Origin: Solirubrum sp044628455
GTDB taxonomy: Bacteria; Bacteroidota; Bacteroidia; Cytophagales; Hymenobacteraceae
Direction: 5' to 3'
Assembly (NCBI RefSeq): GCF_044628455.1
Contig: NZ_JBIYZW010000001.1
Location: 1,426,001 to 1,490,000 of the forward strand
DNA length: 64,000 nucleotides
The translations under genes and the position numbers were made by a program. Positions 49,412 through 57,375 of this stretch are shown here, piece by piece (positions within the stretch are counted from its first letter, which is position 1; each line of letters opens with the position of its first letter). Below the pieces are notes generated by a model. The model searched no databases. It had not been told where the DNA came from and saw only the letters and a program-made list of their open reading frames with translations.

Positions 49412-51079
49412 ATGATGACTGCTCGTCTGCGCTCCTTGCTGGCTCCGCTGGCTGCCCTGCCCCTGCTCTTCGGCCTCACCGGCTGCCCCGCGGCCCGCTA
49501 CCCGGCCGACCTCGTCGTGTACAACGCCACGGTGTACCCCGTCGACTCGGCCTTCAGCCGGGCCGAGGCGTTTGCGGTGCAGGATGGCCGCATCGTGTTC
49601 GTGGGCACGTCCCGGGAAGTCGGGCAGCGCTACGAGGCCCGGGAGAAGGTGGATGCCCAGGGCAAGTTCATCTACCCCGGCTTCTACGACGCGCACTGCC
49701 ACTTCTACCGCTACGCCCTGGGCTTGCGCGACGCCAACCTGGTGGGCACCCAGTCGTGGGGCGAGGTGGTGCAGAAGCTGCAGGCGCACCGCCGGCAGAA
49801 TCCGCAGGCAGCCTGGCTGACGGGCCGGGGCTGGGACCAGAACGACTGGCCGGTCAAGCAGTTTCCCACCAAGGACACCCTCGACCGGCTGTTTCCCGAC
49901 GTGCCGGTGTTCCTGATTCGCATCGACGGGCACGCGGCGCTGGTCAATCAGAAAGCCCTCGACCTGGCCGGCATCACGGCCCGCACGCCCATCAGCGGCG
50001 GCACCATTACCCGCAACGCCCAGGGCCAGCTGACGGGGCTGCTGGTCGACAATGCCGTGGATTTGGTATCAAGCAAGATTCCCGAGCCGACGGCCGCCGA
50101 AGCCACCCGCCTGGTGCTGCAGGCCCAGCAGGAATGCGTGGCCCTGGGCCTCACCAGCCTGGCCGACGCCGGCCTGGAGCGCGCCCAGATCGAACGCGTC
50201 GATTCCCTGCAGCAGGCCGGTCAGCTCAAGCTGCGCCTCGACGCGATGATCAGCATGAGCCCGGCCAACCTCGACTACTACCTGCAGCGCGGCCCTTACT
50301 CGACGGATCGGCTGACGGTAAACTCCTTTAAGGTGTACGGCGACGGTGCGCTGGGCTCGCGCGGGGCCTGCCTGCTGCACCCCTACGCCGACCGCCCCAG
50401 CGAAACGGGCTTCCTGTTGCAGTCGGTGGCTGAGTACAGGGCCCTGGCCGAGAAGCTGGCCGCCAGCAAGTTTCAGATGAACACCCACGCCATCGGCGAC
50501 TCGGCCAACCGGGTGCTGCTCGACATCTACGGGCAGGTGCTGAAGGGGCAGAAAGACCGCCGCTGGCGCATCGAGCACGCCCAGGTCGTGAGCCCCGCCG
50601 ACGTGGCCAAGTTTCGCCAGTACGGCATCGTGCCCTCGGTGCAGCCCACCCACGCCACCTCCGACATGTACTGGGCCGGGGAGCGGCTGGGCGCCGAGCG
50701 CCTGAAAACGGCCTACGCCTACAAGGCCCTGCTCGACGCCACCGGCCGCCTGCCCCTGGGCTCCGACTTCCCGGTGGAGTACCTCAACCCGCTGTTCGGC
50801 TTTCACGCCGCCGTGGCCCGGCAGGACGCCAAGAACTATCCGCAGGGCGGCTTCCAGATGGAAAACGCCCTTACCCGCGAGCAGGCCCTGCGCGGCATGA
50901 CCGAGTGGGCCGCCTGGGCCGCCTTCGAGGACCAGCAGAAGGGTACGCTGACCAAGGGCAAGTGGGCCGACTTCGTGATTCTCGACCAAGACTTGATGCA
51001 AGCCCCGGCCGAGCAGCTGCGCAGCATCAAGGTGCTGGGCACCTACATCCAGGGCGAAAAAGTCTATGGCCAGCGCTGA
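49412..51079 (+). CDS. Exported amidohydrolase (YtcJ-like)
   Basis: A 555-residue lipoprotein amidohydrolase. The lipobox is LTGC (Cys near residue 25). The metal site begins with YDAHCHF (HxH), and further ligand regions are RIDGHAALV, NTHAIGDSAN and RIEHAQVV; a catalytic Asp lies in PLGSDFPVEYLNP. The N-terminal and C-terminal halves of the small beta-sandwich frame the barrel (ADLVVYNATVYPVD; GKWADFVILDQD). The family removes acyl or amide groups from diverse substrates, and the substrate here is unknown. It converges on the next gene with only one base between the stops and no terminator in between. Confidence 0.88.
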   Translation: MMTARLRSLLAPLAALPLLFGLTGCPAARYPADLVVYNATVYPVDSAFSRAEAFAVQDGRIVFVGTSREVGQRYEAREKVDAQGKFIYPGFYDAHCHFYRYALGLRDANLVGTQSWGEVVQKLQAHRRQNPQAAWLTGRGWDQNDWPVKQFPTKDTLDRLFPDVPVFLIRIDGHAALVNQKALDLAGITARTPISGGTITRNAQGQLTGLLVDNAVDLVSSKIPEPTAAEATRLVLQAQQECVALGLTSLADAGLERAQIERVDSLQQAGQLKLRLDAMISMSPANLDYYLQRGPYSTDRLTVNSFKVYGDGALGSRGACLLHPYADRPSETGFLLQSVAEYRALAEKLAASKFQMNTHAIGDSANRVLLDIYGQVLKGQKDRRWRIEHAQVVSPADVAKFRQYGIVPSVQPTHATSDMYWAGERLGAERLKTAYAYKALLDATGRLPLGSDFPVEYLNPLFGFHAAVARQDAKNYPQGGFQMENALTREQALRGMTEWAAWAAFEDQQKGTLTKGKWADFVILDQDLMQAPAEQLRSIKVLGTYIQGEKVYGQR

Positions 51080-51080
51080 G

Positions 51081-51848
51081 CTACTTGAAATTAAGTGAGG
51101 GTTCGTGCACCTGCCGGCTGGCATAGGCGGTGCCGCCGAACTTCAGCGGAGTACCGCGACCTAAGCGGCGGGCCGTTTCGAGCACTCGACGCTCCGCTTC
51201 TGTGGCCAACGCCGGGTCTTGTAGGTTGAGGGGCTGCCACCGCTCGACGCGGCCCTGGGCACTAACGCCCACCTCTACCCGTAAGGGCTGGCCCGCCAGG
51301 TCTTTGCGCAGGCGGCCACGCAGGCTCTTCAGCGCCAGCTCCACAACAAGCTGACTTCCGGCCGCCGAGTAATCAGGTACCTGGATAACGGAAGTCATTC
51401 GCACCGCTGCTACCTGCTCAGCCGACGACGCTTCGGCTGTCAGTGCCTGCTCCCAGTTTACTCCCACGGGAATGACGGTGGCCACCGGCTGCCCCCTGAA
51501 TATATAGGGCACCGCGGCCGGTCCCTGACGCAGCATGGCTTTAAGGGCCGTGGCATGGGGTTCAGGCACCGGATTGTTGAGTACCACGTCGCGGATCGTT
51601 CCGTCGGCATTGGTCAGCAACGCGAAGCTCAGGTACTTAGGCCGCTCGGGCATGTCACGCAGGGCTGGTTGCTGCAGACCTTTTGTCACGTGCGTCAGGT
51701 ACTCTATTGAGGGGTAGCGCTGGGGGTTTTCTTTGGAGGATTCATAGAAAACAACGGCCTGCGCCCGGCCGGGGACCCAGGCAACCAGCCAAAACAGGCC
51801 CAGTAGTATCCAGGATTGAATAGCAGAGGCGGCGAAATGCTTCTTCAT
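51081..51848 (-). CDS. Secreted protein of unknown function
   Basis: A 255-residue protein with an N-terminal signal or anchor (about 9-28, ending GRAQA). The rest is soluble. Two halves look alike in layout: each ends in a stretch that resembles the TonB C-terminal fold (for example LRVEVGVSAQGRVERWQPL with ALATEAERRVLETARRL, about 200-240), which is common in Bacteroidota exported proteins. It cannot be a full TonB because no proline-rich spanning region is present. The gene is downstream of DinB and is preceded by a hairpin with a T-rich tail. Confidence 0.6.
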   Translation of the reverse strand: MKKHFAASAIQSWILLGLFWLVAWVPGRAQAVVFYESSKENPQRYPSIEYLTHVTKGLQQPALRDMPERPKYLSFALLTNADGTIRDVVLNNPVPEPHATALKAMLRQGPAAVPYIFRGQPVATVIPVGVNWEQALTAEASSAEQVAAVRMTSVIQVPDYSAAGSQLVVELALKSLRGRLRKDLAGQPLRVEVGVSAQGRVERWQPLNLQDPALATEAERRVLETARRLGRGTPLKFGGTAYASRQVHEPSLNFK

Positions 51849-51859
51849 GCGAGAAAGAA

Positions 51860-51896
51860 AATGCCCGGTAGAAACGCGCTGTTCCTGCCGGGCATT
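51860..51896 (-). terminator. Terminator between DinB and the next minus-strand gene
   Basis: A 12-bp stem with one G-U pair (51860-51871 with 51885-51896), read on the minus strand, is followed by TTTCTTTC. It probably ends the UMF1-DinB transcript. Confidence 0.65.
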
Positions 51897-51929
51897 GTTG
51901 GTAAAACTGCTGACAGCCGAACCCGGCCC

Positions 51930-52436
51930 CTACTGCTCGTCGGCGGAGGGGCCATAGATGCTGGGCACGGGCACGTCGAGCAGGCGCAGGTATACCGAGA
52001 GCTGGCCGCGGTGGTGAATGAGGTGGTTGAGGATGAGCACGCGCAGCACGCGGGTGCGGGGCATGGTGCCCACCACCCGCTCGCCCACGCGCATGGTCCA
52101 CTGGCCGTGCAGCGCCTCGTCTTCAATGCCGGCTACGGCCTGCTGCACGCTGGCGGCCGTCACGTCGAAGCGGCTCAGCACTTCGTCGGTGGTGGTAGCG
52201 GCGGTGGGCCATTGCACGGTGCTCATGTCGGTTTCGGGGCCCTGCTGCGAGAGTTCCAGGAAGGCCACCAGGTTGGCCATGTGCCAGGCGAGTTTGCCGA
52301 TGGGCATGGACTTGGGGTGCGGGCGCCAGCCAAATTGCTCGGTGGGCACGCGCTCCAGCAGGCGGCGCGTCAAATTCAGCTCGAATTTCAGCTCCTGTCC
52401 CAGGACCGCCTGCAGGGAGGAATTAGCAACGCTCAT
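51930..52436 (-). CDS. DinB-family protein
   Basis: A 168-residue four-helix-bundle protein. The metal-binding His residues are in KLAWHMANLV (about residue 50) and in the C-terminal LNHLIHHRGQLSVYLRLL pair (about 141-145). WRPHPKSMPIGKLA and RVLILNHLIHH are signature segments of the DinB_2 group. Members are probably metal-dependent enzymes or thiol transferases; the exact reaction here is unknown. The ATG at 52436 (MSVANSSLQ) is chosen; the frame extends far upstream only because it shadows the UMF1 gene. It follows the UMF1 transporter gene by 95 nt on the same strand. Confidence 0.88.
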   Translation of the reverse strand: MSVANSSLQAVLGQELKFELNLTRRLLERVPTEQFGWRPHPKSMPIGKLAWHMANLVAFLELSQQGPETDMSTVQWPTAATTTDEVLSRFDVTAASVQQAVAGIEDEALHGQWTMRVGERVVGTMPRTRVLRVLILNHLIHHRGQLSVYLRLLDVPVPSIYGPSADEQ

Positions 52437-52531
52437 AAGGAAGGGAGAGGGAAAAGGTGGGTTCGGGTGCCACAACCCGCGCCGGCCCCCGGGGTACATC
52501 GACCCAGCCGTTGCCCGCGCGGACCGCGGGA

Positions 52532-53902
52532 TTAGTGGCCGGCGGCCGGCAGCAGCTCGGCGGCCTCGGGGCGCAGGGCCTTGCCGCGCAGGGTAAAGAG
52601 GAAGATCAGCCCCAGGATGAAGAACACGATCAACGCCAGGATGCTGTAGCGCATCGAGCCGAACTGCTGGCCGATGATGCCCCAGGTGGCAGTGCCGATA
52701 ACGATGCTCAGCTTCTCGGTCACGTCGAAAAAGCTGAAGTAGGACGCCGTGTCGGGGGTGTTTTCGGGGATGAGCTTGGAGTAGGTCGAGCGCGAGAGGC
52801 TCTGCACCCCGCCCATGGTGAGGCCAATGACCGAGGCCAGGGCGTAGAAGCTCCAGCCCGCCTGCACGAAGTAGCCGGCAATGCAGATCAGGGCCCAGAT
52901 GAACACGGCCCAGCTCAGCGCCCGGGTGTTGCCGATGCGCTCGGAGAGGCGGGCAAAGAAATAGGCGCCGGCAATGGCCACCAGCTGCAGCAGCAGGATG
53001 GTGATTATCAGGGACGTGGAGTCCAGCTTCAGCTCCTTGTCGCCGAAGATGGTGGCCACGTACATCACCGTCTGCACCCCCATGTTGTAGGTGAAGTAAG
53101 CCAGCAGGAAGCGCTTGAGCATGGGCAGGCGCTTGAGCTCGGCCCATACGTGGCTCAGCTCGCGGAAGCCGCTAAGCAGCCAGCTCTGGTCGGTGGCGGC
53201 ATCGGCGGCGCGACCCGGGTCGGGCGGCAGGGCGCGGAAGGGAATCTGGGCAAAGCCCGCCCACCACAGGCCGGTGAGCAGAAACGAGAGGCGGGTGGCG
53301 AAACCCTCCTCCAGCCCCAGCGCCTCGTGGCCCATGATGAGGCCCAGGCACAGCACCAGCAGCACGACCGAGCCGATGTAACCCATGGAAAAGCCGCGGG
53401 CCGAGAGCCGGTCGTACTGATCTTCGGTGGCAATGAGCGGCAGGTAGGAGTTGTAGAACACGATGGAGCCCGAGAAGCCGATGGTGGCGGCCACGAACAC
53501 GAAGGTGGACGGTGCCAGGGTGTTCTTGGTGAAAAAGAACAAGGCCGCGCAGGCCGTAGCGCCCAGGTAGCAGAAGATCTGCAGGAACAGCTTCTTGCGC
53601 CCCGAGTAGTCGGCAATGGCCGTGAGCAGGGGGCTGATGGCGGCGATGAGCAGGAAGGCCGCCGATATGGCGAAGGTGAGCAGCGACGAGCCCTTCAGCT
53701 CGAAGCCCAGGAAGTTGACCAGGTCGCGCCCCTGCGCGTCGACGGCCACGGCCCCCCAGTAAATGGGGAAGATGCTGGAGGTGATGACCAGCGGGTACAC
53801 CGAGTTGGCCCAGTCGTACATGGCCCAGCCGCGGGTGATGCGCTTGTCGTTTTTGGGAATGGCTACCGGAGTAGCCGCGGCGGCCGGCGAAGCAGTCGTC
53901 AT
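52532..53902 (-). CDS. UMF1-family MFS transporter
   Basis: A 456-residue inner-membrane protein with about 12 transmembrane segments. The UMF1/Atg22-like signature is present: WAMYDWANSVYPLVI near residue 26, PLLTAIADYSGRKKLFLQ, FYNSYLPLIA, RLSARGFSMGYIGSV and GGVQSLSRSTYSKLIPENTPDTASYFSFFDVTEK. The family exports or imports small solutes; substrates are mostly unknown. It is the first gene of the DinB unit. About 180 bp of G+C-rich, gene-free sequence precede it. Confidence 0.92.
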   Translation of the reverse strand: MTTASPAAAATPVAIPKNDKRITRGWAMYDWANSVYPLVITSSIFPIYWGAVAVDAQGRDLVNFLGFELKGSSLLTFAISAAFLLIAAISPLLTAIADYSGRKKLFLQIFCYLGATACAALFFFTKNTLAPSTFVFVAATIGFSGSIVFYNSYLPLIATEDQYDRLSARGFSMGYIGSVVLLVLCLGLIMGHEALGLEEGFATRLSFLLTGLWWAGFAQIPFRALPPDPGRAADAATDQSWLLSGFRELSHVWAELKRLPMLKRFLLAYFTYNMGVQTVMYVATIFGDKELKLDSTSLIITILLLQLVAIAGAYFFARLSERIGNTRALSWAVFIWALICIAGYFVQAGWSFYALASVIGLTMGGVQSLSRSTYSKLIPENTPDTASYFSFFDVTEKLSIVIGTATWGIIGQQFGSMRYSILALIVFFILGLIFLFTLRGKALRPEAAELLPAAGH

Positions 53903-54085
53903 AGGAAGGAAGGGAGAAGATGCGCCAAGCTAACGAGTTTTGGGCGCTTGCGGCCGGGCCGACGGCGGTAAGCCGGGAGTTCCCCATCTGCCGCCGCCCG
54001 GGTTTCCGCCGACGCGCCGGGGCATCTGGGAGCAAATCACGCCGTTGGGCGCCGCCTCCGCCGCCGCGCCCTGGCCGGGCTGCGC

Positions 54086-54892
54086 TCAAATGGCTTGCAG
54101 CAGGGTATCGAAGTTGGCCTCTTCATCTACGATGCACTCGTCCAGGGCAATAAAGGCCAGCAAGTGAATGAGCTTGCCCAGCCCGCTGGCCGCGTACAGC
54201 TTGTGGTGCCCGTCGAGTAGGTAATGGGCCAGGCACCAATGTTCCCTGAACTCAGGCAATGGGTTGTCAGGGTTCAACCATGCCGGGCCTTTGACATCCA
54301 GCACGCTGAGACTGATGGCCGTCGGCGTTTTGCCGGCCTCCAGTTCCCGTTGGTAATGCGCCACCCGCTCCTCGTCGAGCCAGCCCTGTGGGAAAAGCGG
54401 AACGATGAACTCGTAGGCTTTGCGCTTCTCCCCCAGATCATCATCCGTTCCCCGATAATACTGAATCTTCGGATAGTGCGGCAGGCCCCAAAAGCCCTCA
54501 ACGCCCCATAGCGCCACTTGCTCGTGGGCAAAGTAGTCGAGCGGGCCACCGAGCTTCACCAATTGCGGCCACACTTTCAGCAGCACGGCTCGGTAGCGGC
54601 CGGCGGGCACAATTGCCGCTACCGTGCGCAACAACTCCGGTTCCAGGGAAGCTACCCCATCGTTGAGCTGTTCGATAACGTACTTGGAATCAACGCCCGG
54701 GGAAGCTCCTCCTAGGCGCTCGAAGTCGAACTGGCAGGTGTTGCAGATATTACCAATCTCGCAAGCCGGCTGGCCGTTCAGGTAAATGAAACGATTCCAC
54801 ACGGGCCAGTTATCCGTACCGGTCTTCACAAACGATATGGGCGTCCGCGAGTCCGTGAGTTCCAGGGTCGTTTCAGCGAGTACGCGGGCCAT
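54086..54892 (-). CDS. Uncharacterised protein with a CxxC motif
   Basis: A protein of 268 residues, taking the ATG at 54892 (MARVLAETT). I do not recognise a family. An N-terminal ICNTCQFDFERLGG segment (CxxC, possibly with the preceding Cys in PACEIGN) looks like a small metal- or thiol-type motif. The middle has GGPLDYFAHEQVALWGVEGF, and the end has HWCLAHYLLDGHHKLYAASG. No signal peptide or transmembrane segment is seen. It lies downstream of the HU-like gene; two hairpins separate the genes, so it may have its own promoter. Confidence 0.6.
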   Translation of the reverse strand: MARVLAETTLELTDSRTPISFVKTGTDNWPVWNRFIYLNGQPACEIGNICNTCQFDFERLGGASPGVDSKYVIEQLNDGVASLEPELLRTVAAIVPAGRYRAVLLKVWPQLVKLGGPLDYFAHEQVALWGVEGFWGLPHYPKIQYYRGTDDDLGEKRKAYEFIVPLFPQGWLDEERVAHYQRELEAGKTPTAISLSVLDVKGPAWLNPDNPLPEFREHWCLAHYLLDGHHKLYAASGLGKLIHLLAFIALDECIVDEEANFDTLLQAI

Positions 54893-54937
54893 ACATAGTC
54901 GGGCGGCAATGAATACTTGCCAACGGGTCAAAAATAA

Positions 54938-54963
54938 CGGGCCTGCCGGTGAAGGCAGGCCCG
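54938..54963 (-). terminator. Terminator downstream of the HU-like gene
   Basis: A perfect 10-bp G+C stem (54938-54947 with 54954-54963) with a 6-nt loop, followed on the minus strand by TTATTTTT. Confidence 0.75.
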
Positions 54964-54971
54964 CGGGCGTG

Positions 54972-55043
54972 TTTTCAAGACATAGTAATGTCTGAGCTAA
55001 GACAACGGTATGTCTGGGTTAAGACATTACTATGTCTTGAAAA
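54972..55043. repeat. 22-bp perfect inverted repeat with AGACATA motifs
   Basis: The arms (54972-54993 and 55022-55043) are perfect complements of 22 bases with a 28-nt spacer. The spacer contains its own AGACA/TGTCT pair (55000-55015), so three AGACA-type dyads lie in a row. It starts 8 nt after the HU-like gene stop. It could act as a second terminator because T/A runs flank it, or as a protein-binding site. Confidence 0.85.
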
Positions 55044-55050
55044 AGGGTGG

Positions 55051-55482
55051 CTACGACTTCTTGCGGGCAGTGGCCCGCGCCTGGGAAGCCGGTATAGCAT
55101 TGTTCACCCGGCGCAGCTCGGCCCCTTGAATGGTCTGCTCGAACAGGCGGCCGGGGCGAAACTGCACCCGCACGTTGTTGATCAGGGCCACGTTGAACTC
55201 TTTTTCCGAGTCGGCACCCTCGCCCTGCAGCGAAACGAAGAAAGAGCCGAAGTCGCCGAAGCGCACGATGCGGCCGTCGGCCAGCTCGCGGGGCACCGTC
55301 TGGAAAAAGGCTTCGAGCACGGCCATCACGTCGATGGTGCTGACGGTGCTCATCTGGTTGATGCGCTCGGCAATGCCGCGCACGGTAGCCTCGCCCTGCG
55401 AGCGGGCGGTAGCGTAAAACTTCTTGGGTTCGGTAGGCTTGCCGGGGTTACCGCGCTCGGCCAAAGAATACTCGATTGGCAT
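55051..55482 (-). CDS. HU-family DNA-binding protein (HU-HIG type)
   Basis: A 143-residue small basic protein. It begins MPIEYSLAERGNPGKPTEPKKFYATAR and continues with IAERINQMSTVSTIDVMAVLEAFF and RIVRFGDFGSFFVSLQG, the HU-like dimer and beta-arm region. This longer Bacteroidota-type variant (HU-HIG) differs from the 90-residue standard HU. It is likely an abundant nucleoid protein. The AT-rich 150 bp upstream should contain its promoter; TACCTTGA near 55513-55520 is only a partial match to the -7 element. Confidence 0.9.
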   Translation of the reverse strand: MPIEYSLAERGNPGKPTEPKKFYATARSQGEATVRGIAERINQMSTVSTIDVMAVLEAFFQTVPRELADGRIVRFGDFGSFFVSLQGEGADSEKEFNVALINNVRVQFRPGRLFEQTIQGAELRRVNNAIPASQARATARKKS

Positions 55483-55605
55483 GACACAAAAGGGTTAGGT
55501 TGAGCTTTCAAGGTAATAATCCTGATCAAATGTCAAAATAAAATTATAATAATTATATAAAAGATACTCCTGCGCCTGCCCATCAGCAGCAACAAACCCG
55601 GGACT

Positions 55606-55613
55606 TACTTTTG
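55606..55613 (+). promoter_or_regulatory. -7 element for the CLC antiporter gene
   Basis: TACTTTTG, a full match to TAnnTTTG, 27 nt before the GTG start. Confidence 0.55.
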
Positions 55614-55639
55614 CCGGCCCCGGCCCACGCCTGTCCTCC

Positions 55640-56965
55640 GTGCCCCTGCCCCATTCCCCCACCCGCCGCCGCCTATCCGAACCGCTGCCGCAGCTGTTGT
55701 TTCTGCTGCGCTGGGTGGTACTGGCGGGCTTGGTAAGCCTGCTGGCCGGCACGGCTTCGGCGGGCTTCCTGGTGGCACTGGCCTGGGTAACCCGGCACCG
55801 GGAGCTGCACCCGGCCCTGCTGCTGCTGCTGCCCGCGGGCGGGCTGGCGGTGGGGCTGCTCTACCACTACCTGGGCCAAAGCGTGGCGCGGGGCAACAAC
55901 CAGCTCATCGAGGCGATGCAGCAGCCCGGCGCCGGCGTGCCGCTGCGCATGGCCCCGCTGGTGCTGCTGGGTACCCTGCTCACCCACCTGGTGGGCGGCT
56001 CGGCCGGGCGCGAGGGCACGGCGGTGCAGATGGGCGGCGCCCTGGCCGCTGCCCTCTACCGCCGGCTGCCCGCCCGGCAGCTGCGCCTGCGCCCGCGCGA
56101 GCGGCGCCTGCTGCTGGTGGCGGGCGTCAGCGCGGGCTTCGCCTCGGTATTCGGCACCCCGCTGGCCGGGGCGGTGTTCGGGCTGGAAGTCGGGCGGCTG
56201 GGGCGGCTGCGCTACGCCGCCCTGCTGCCCGGCGTACTGGCGGCTTTCGGCGCCGACTGGGTAACGCGGGCCTGGGGCGTGGGACACACCCACTACCCCA
56301 TTCCGGTAGTGCCCGCCCTGAGCTTGCCCACGGTAGCCGCCACCCTCGGCGCGGCCATCCTGTTCGGCCTGGCGGCCCGCGCCTTCATCGAGGCTACTCA
56401 CCGGCTGCAGGCAGCTTTCTCGGCCCGCATTGCCTGGCCGCCCCTGCGCCCAGCCGCGGGCGGCGCGCTGCTGCTGGCCCTGGCGGCCGGGCTGCACTAC
56501 AGCGGCCTCGTGCCCGACGTGAGCCGGTACTTGGGTTTGGGCGTGCCCACCATTGTGGCCGCCTTTGCCGCGCCCCTGCCCGCCTACGCCTTTGCCCTGA
56601 AGCTGCTCTTCACGGCCCTTACGCTGGGCGCGGGCTTCAAGGGCGGGGAAGTGACGCCGCTGTTCTTTATCGGCGCGGCGCTGGGCTCGGCGCTGGCCGC
56701 GGTGCTGCCGCTGCCGGTGGCCCTGCTGGCGGGCCTGGGCTTCGTGGCGGTTTTTGCGGGGGCCGCCAACACCCCGCTGGCCTGCCTGCTCCTGGGCCTG
56801 GAGCTGTTTGGGCTGCCGGCCGCACCCTACCTGGCGCTGGCCTGCGTGGTGGCCTACCTGTTTTCGGGGCACCGGGGCATCTACAGTGCGCAGGTAGTGG
56901 GCGAGGCCAAGCACCCCCGCGACGCTCGGCAGCAGGGCCGCCCGCTGAGCGCCCTGCGCTCCTAA
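55640..56965 (+). CDS. CLC-F-type antiporter (probably fluoride/proton)
   Basis: A 441-residue membrane protein with about 10-12 helices of the CLC fold. The CLC-F features are GNNQLIEAMQ, HLVGGSAGREGTAVQMGG (chloride-type CLCs have GREGP) and GAGFKGGEVTPLFFIGAALG. CLC-F proteins export fluoride against protons. The start is GTG at 55640 with a -7 element 27 nt upstream. I see no fluoride riboswitch in the 150 nt before it. The annotation as CLC-F rests on recalled motifs, so a general CLC chloride channel or antiporter cannot be fully excluded. Confidence 0.8.
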   Translation: MPLPHSPTRRRLSEPLPQLLFLLRWVVLAGLVSLLAGTASAGFLVALAWVTRHRELHPALLLLLPAGGLAVGLLYHYLGQSVARGNNQLIEAMQQPGAGVPLRMAPLVLLGTLLTHLVGGSAGREGTAVQMGGALAAALYRRLPARQLRLRPRERRLLLVAGVSAGFASVFGTPLAGAVFGLEVGRLGRLRYAALLPGVLAAFGADWVTRAWGVGHTHYPIPVVPALSLPTVAATLGAAILFGLAARAFIEATHRLQAAFSARIAWPPLRPAAGGALLLALAAGLHYSGLVPDVSRYLGLGVPTIVAAFAAPLPAYAFALKLLFTALTLGAGFKGGEVTPLFFIGAALGSALAAVLPLPVALLAGLGFVAVFAGAANTPLACLLLGLELFGLPAAPYLALACVVAYLFSGHRGIYSAQVVGEAKHPRDARQQGRPLSALRS

Positions 56966-57375
56966 GCCGCCGGACCAATCCGCCCCGGCGCCCGGCTTTA
57001 AACGCCAACGGAGCCTGCCCCCAATGAGCGCAGGCTCCGCAAGCAAGATCGGATTCTGTCAAGCAATCCGCCCTTACCTACGCGGCTACCGGCCGGGTCG
57101 GATTGCCCGACTCCCCGCGGGGCCGGCGCCGGCCCCGGCGGTAGTTGCCGGCAGGAAAACCGCGCCCTTTTTCCCGGCCGAGCTTGGCCGCTCACATCAT
57201 CATGTGATGCATTTCACCATTCCCAGACATAATATGTCATTGCCTGGCTTCGGAAGGTTCGCTTGCTTTGCGGACACCGAATTTTGCCCGTTGCGCCCGC
57301 CCGGCTTACTGCCTCGGTTGCCGCGGTAACAGAATTGGAATCACGCGTTTACCTCCACTCCACTTCCCGCACGCT
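56966..57375. other. Gene-free region before the LamG/T9SS gene
   Basis: About 410 bp without a supported gene. It has a 10-bp hairpin (57009-57018 with 57030-57039), a likely weak terminator of the CLC gene, and two small AT-rich palindromes near 57190-57240. A partial -7 element (TTGCTTTG) lies at about 57268. Confidence 0.45.

Noticed and set aside
55500..55640. Fluoride riboswitch before the CLC-F-type gene
   Set aside because: No crcB-motif pseudoknot or conserved core is visible, and the likely leader is about 20 nt.
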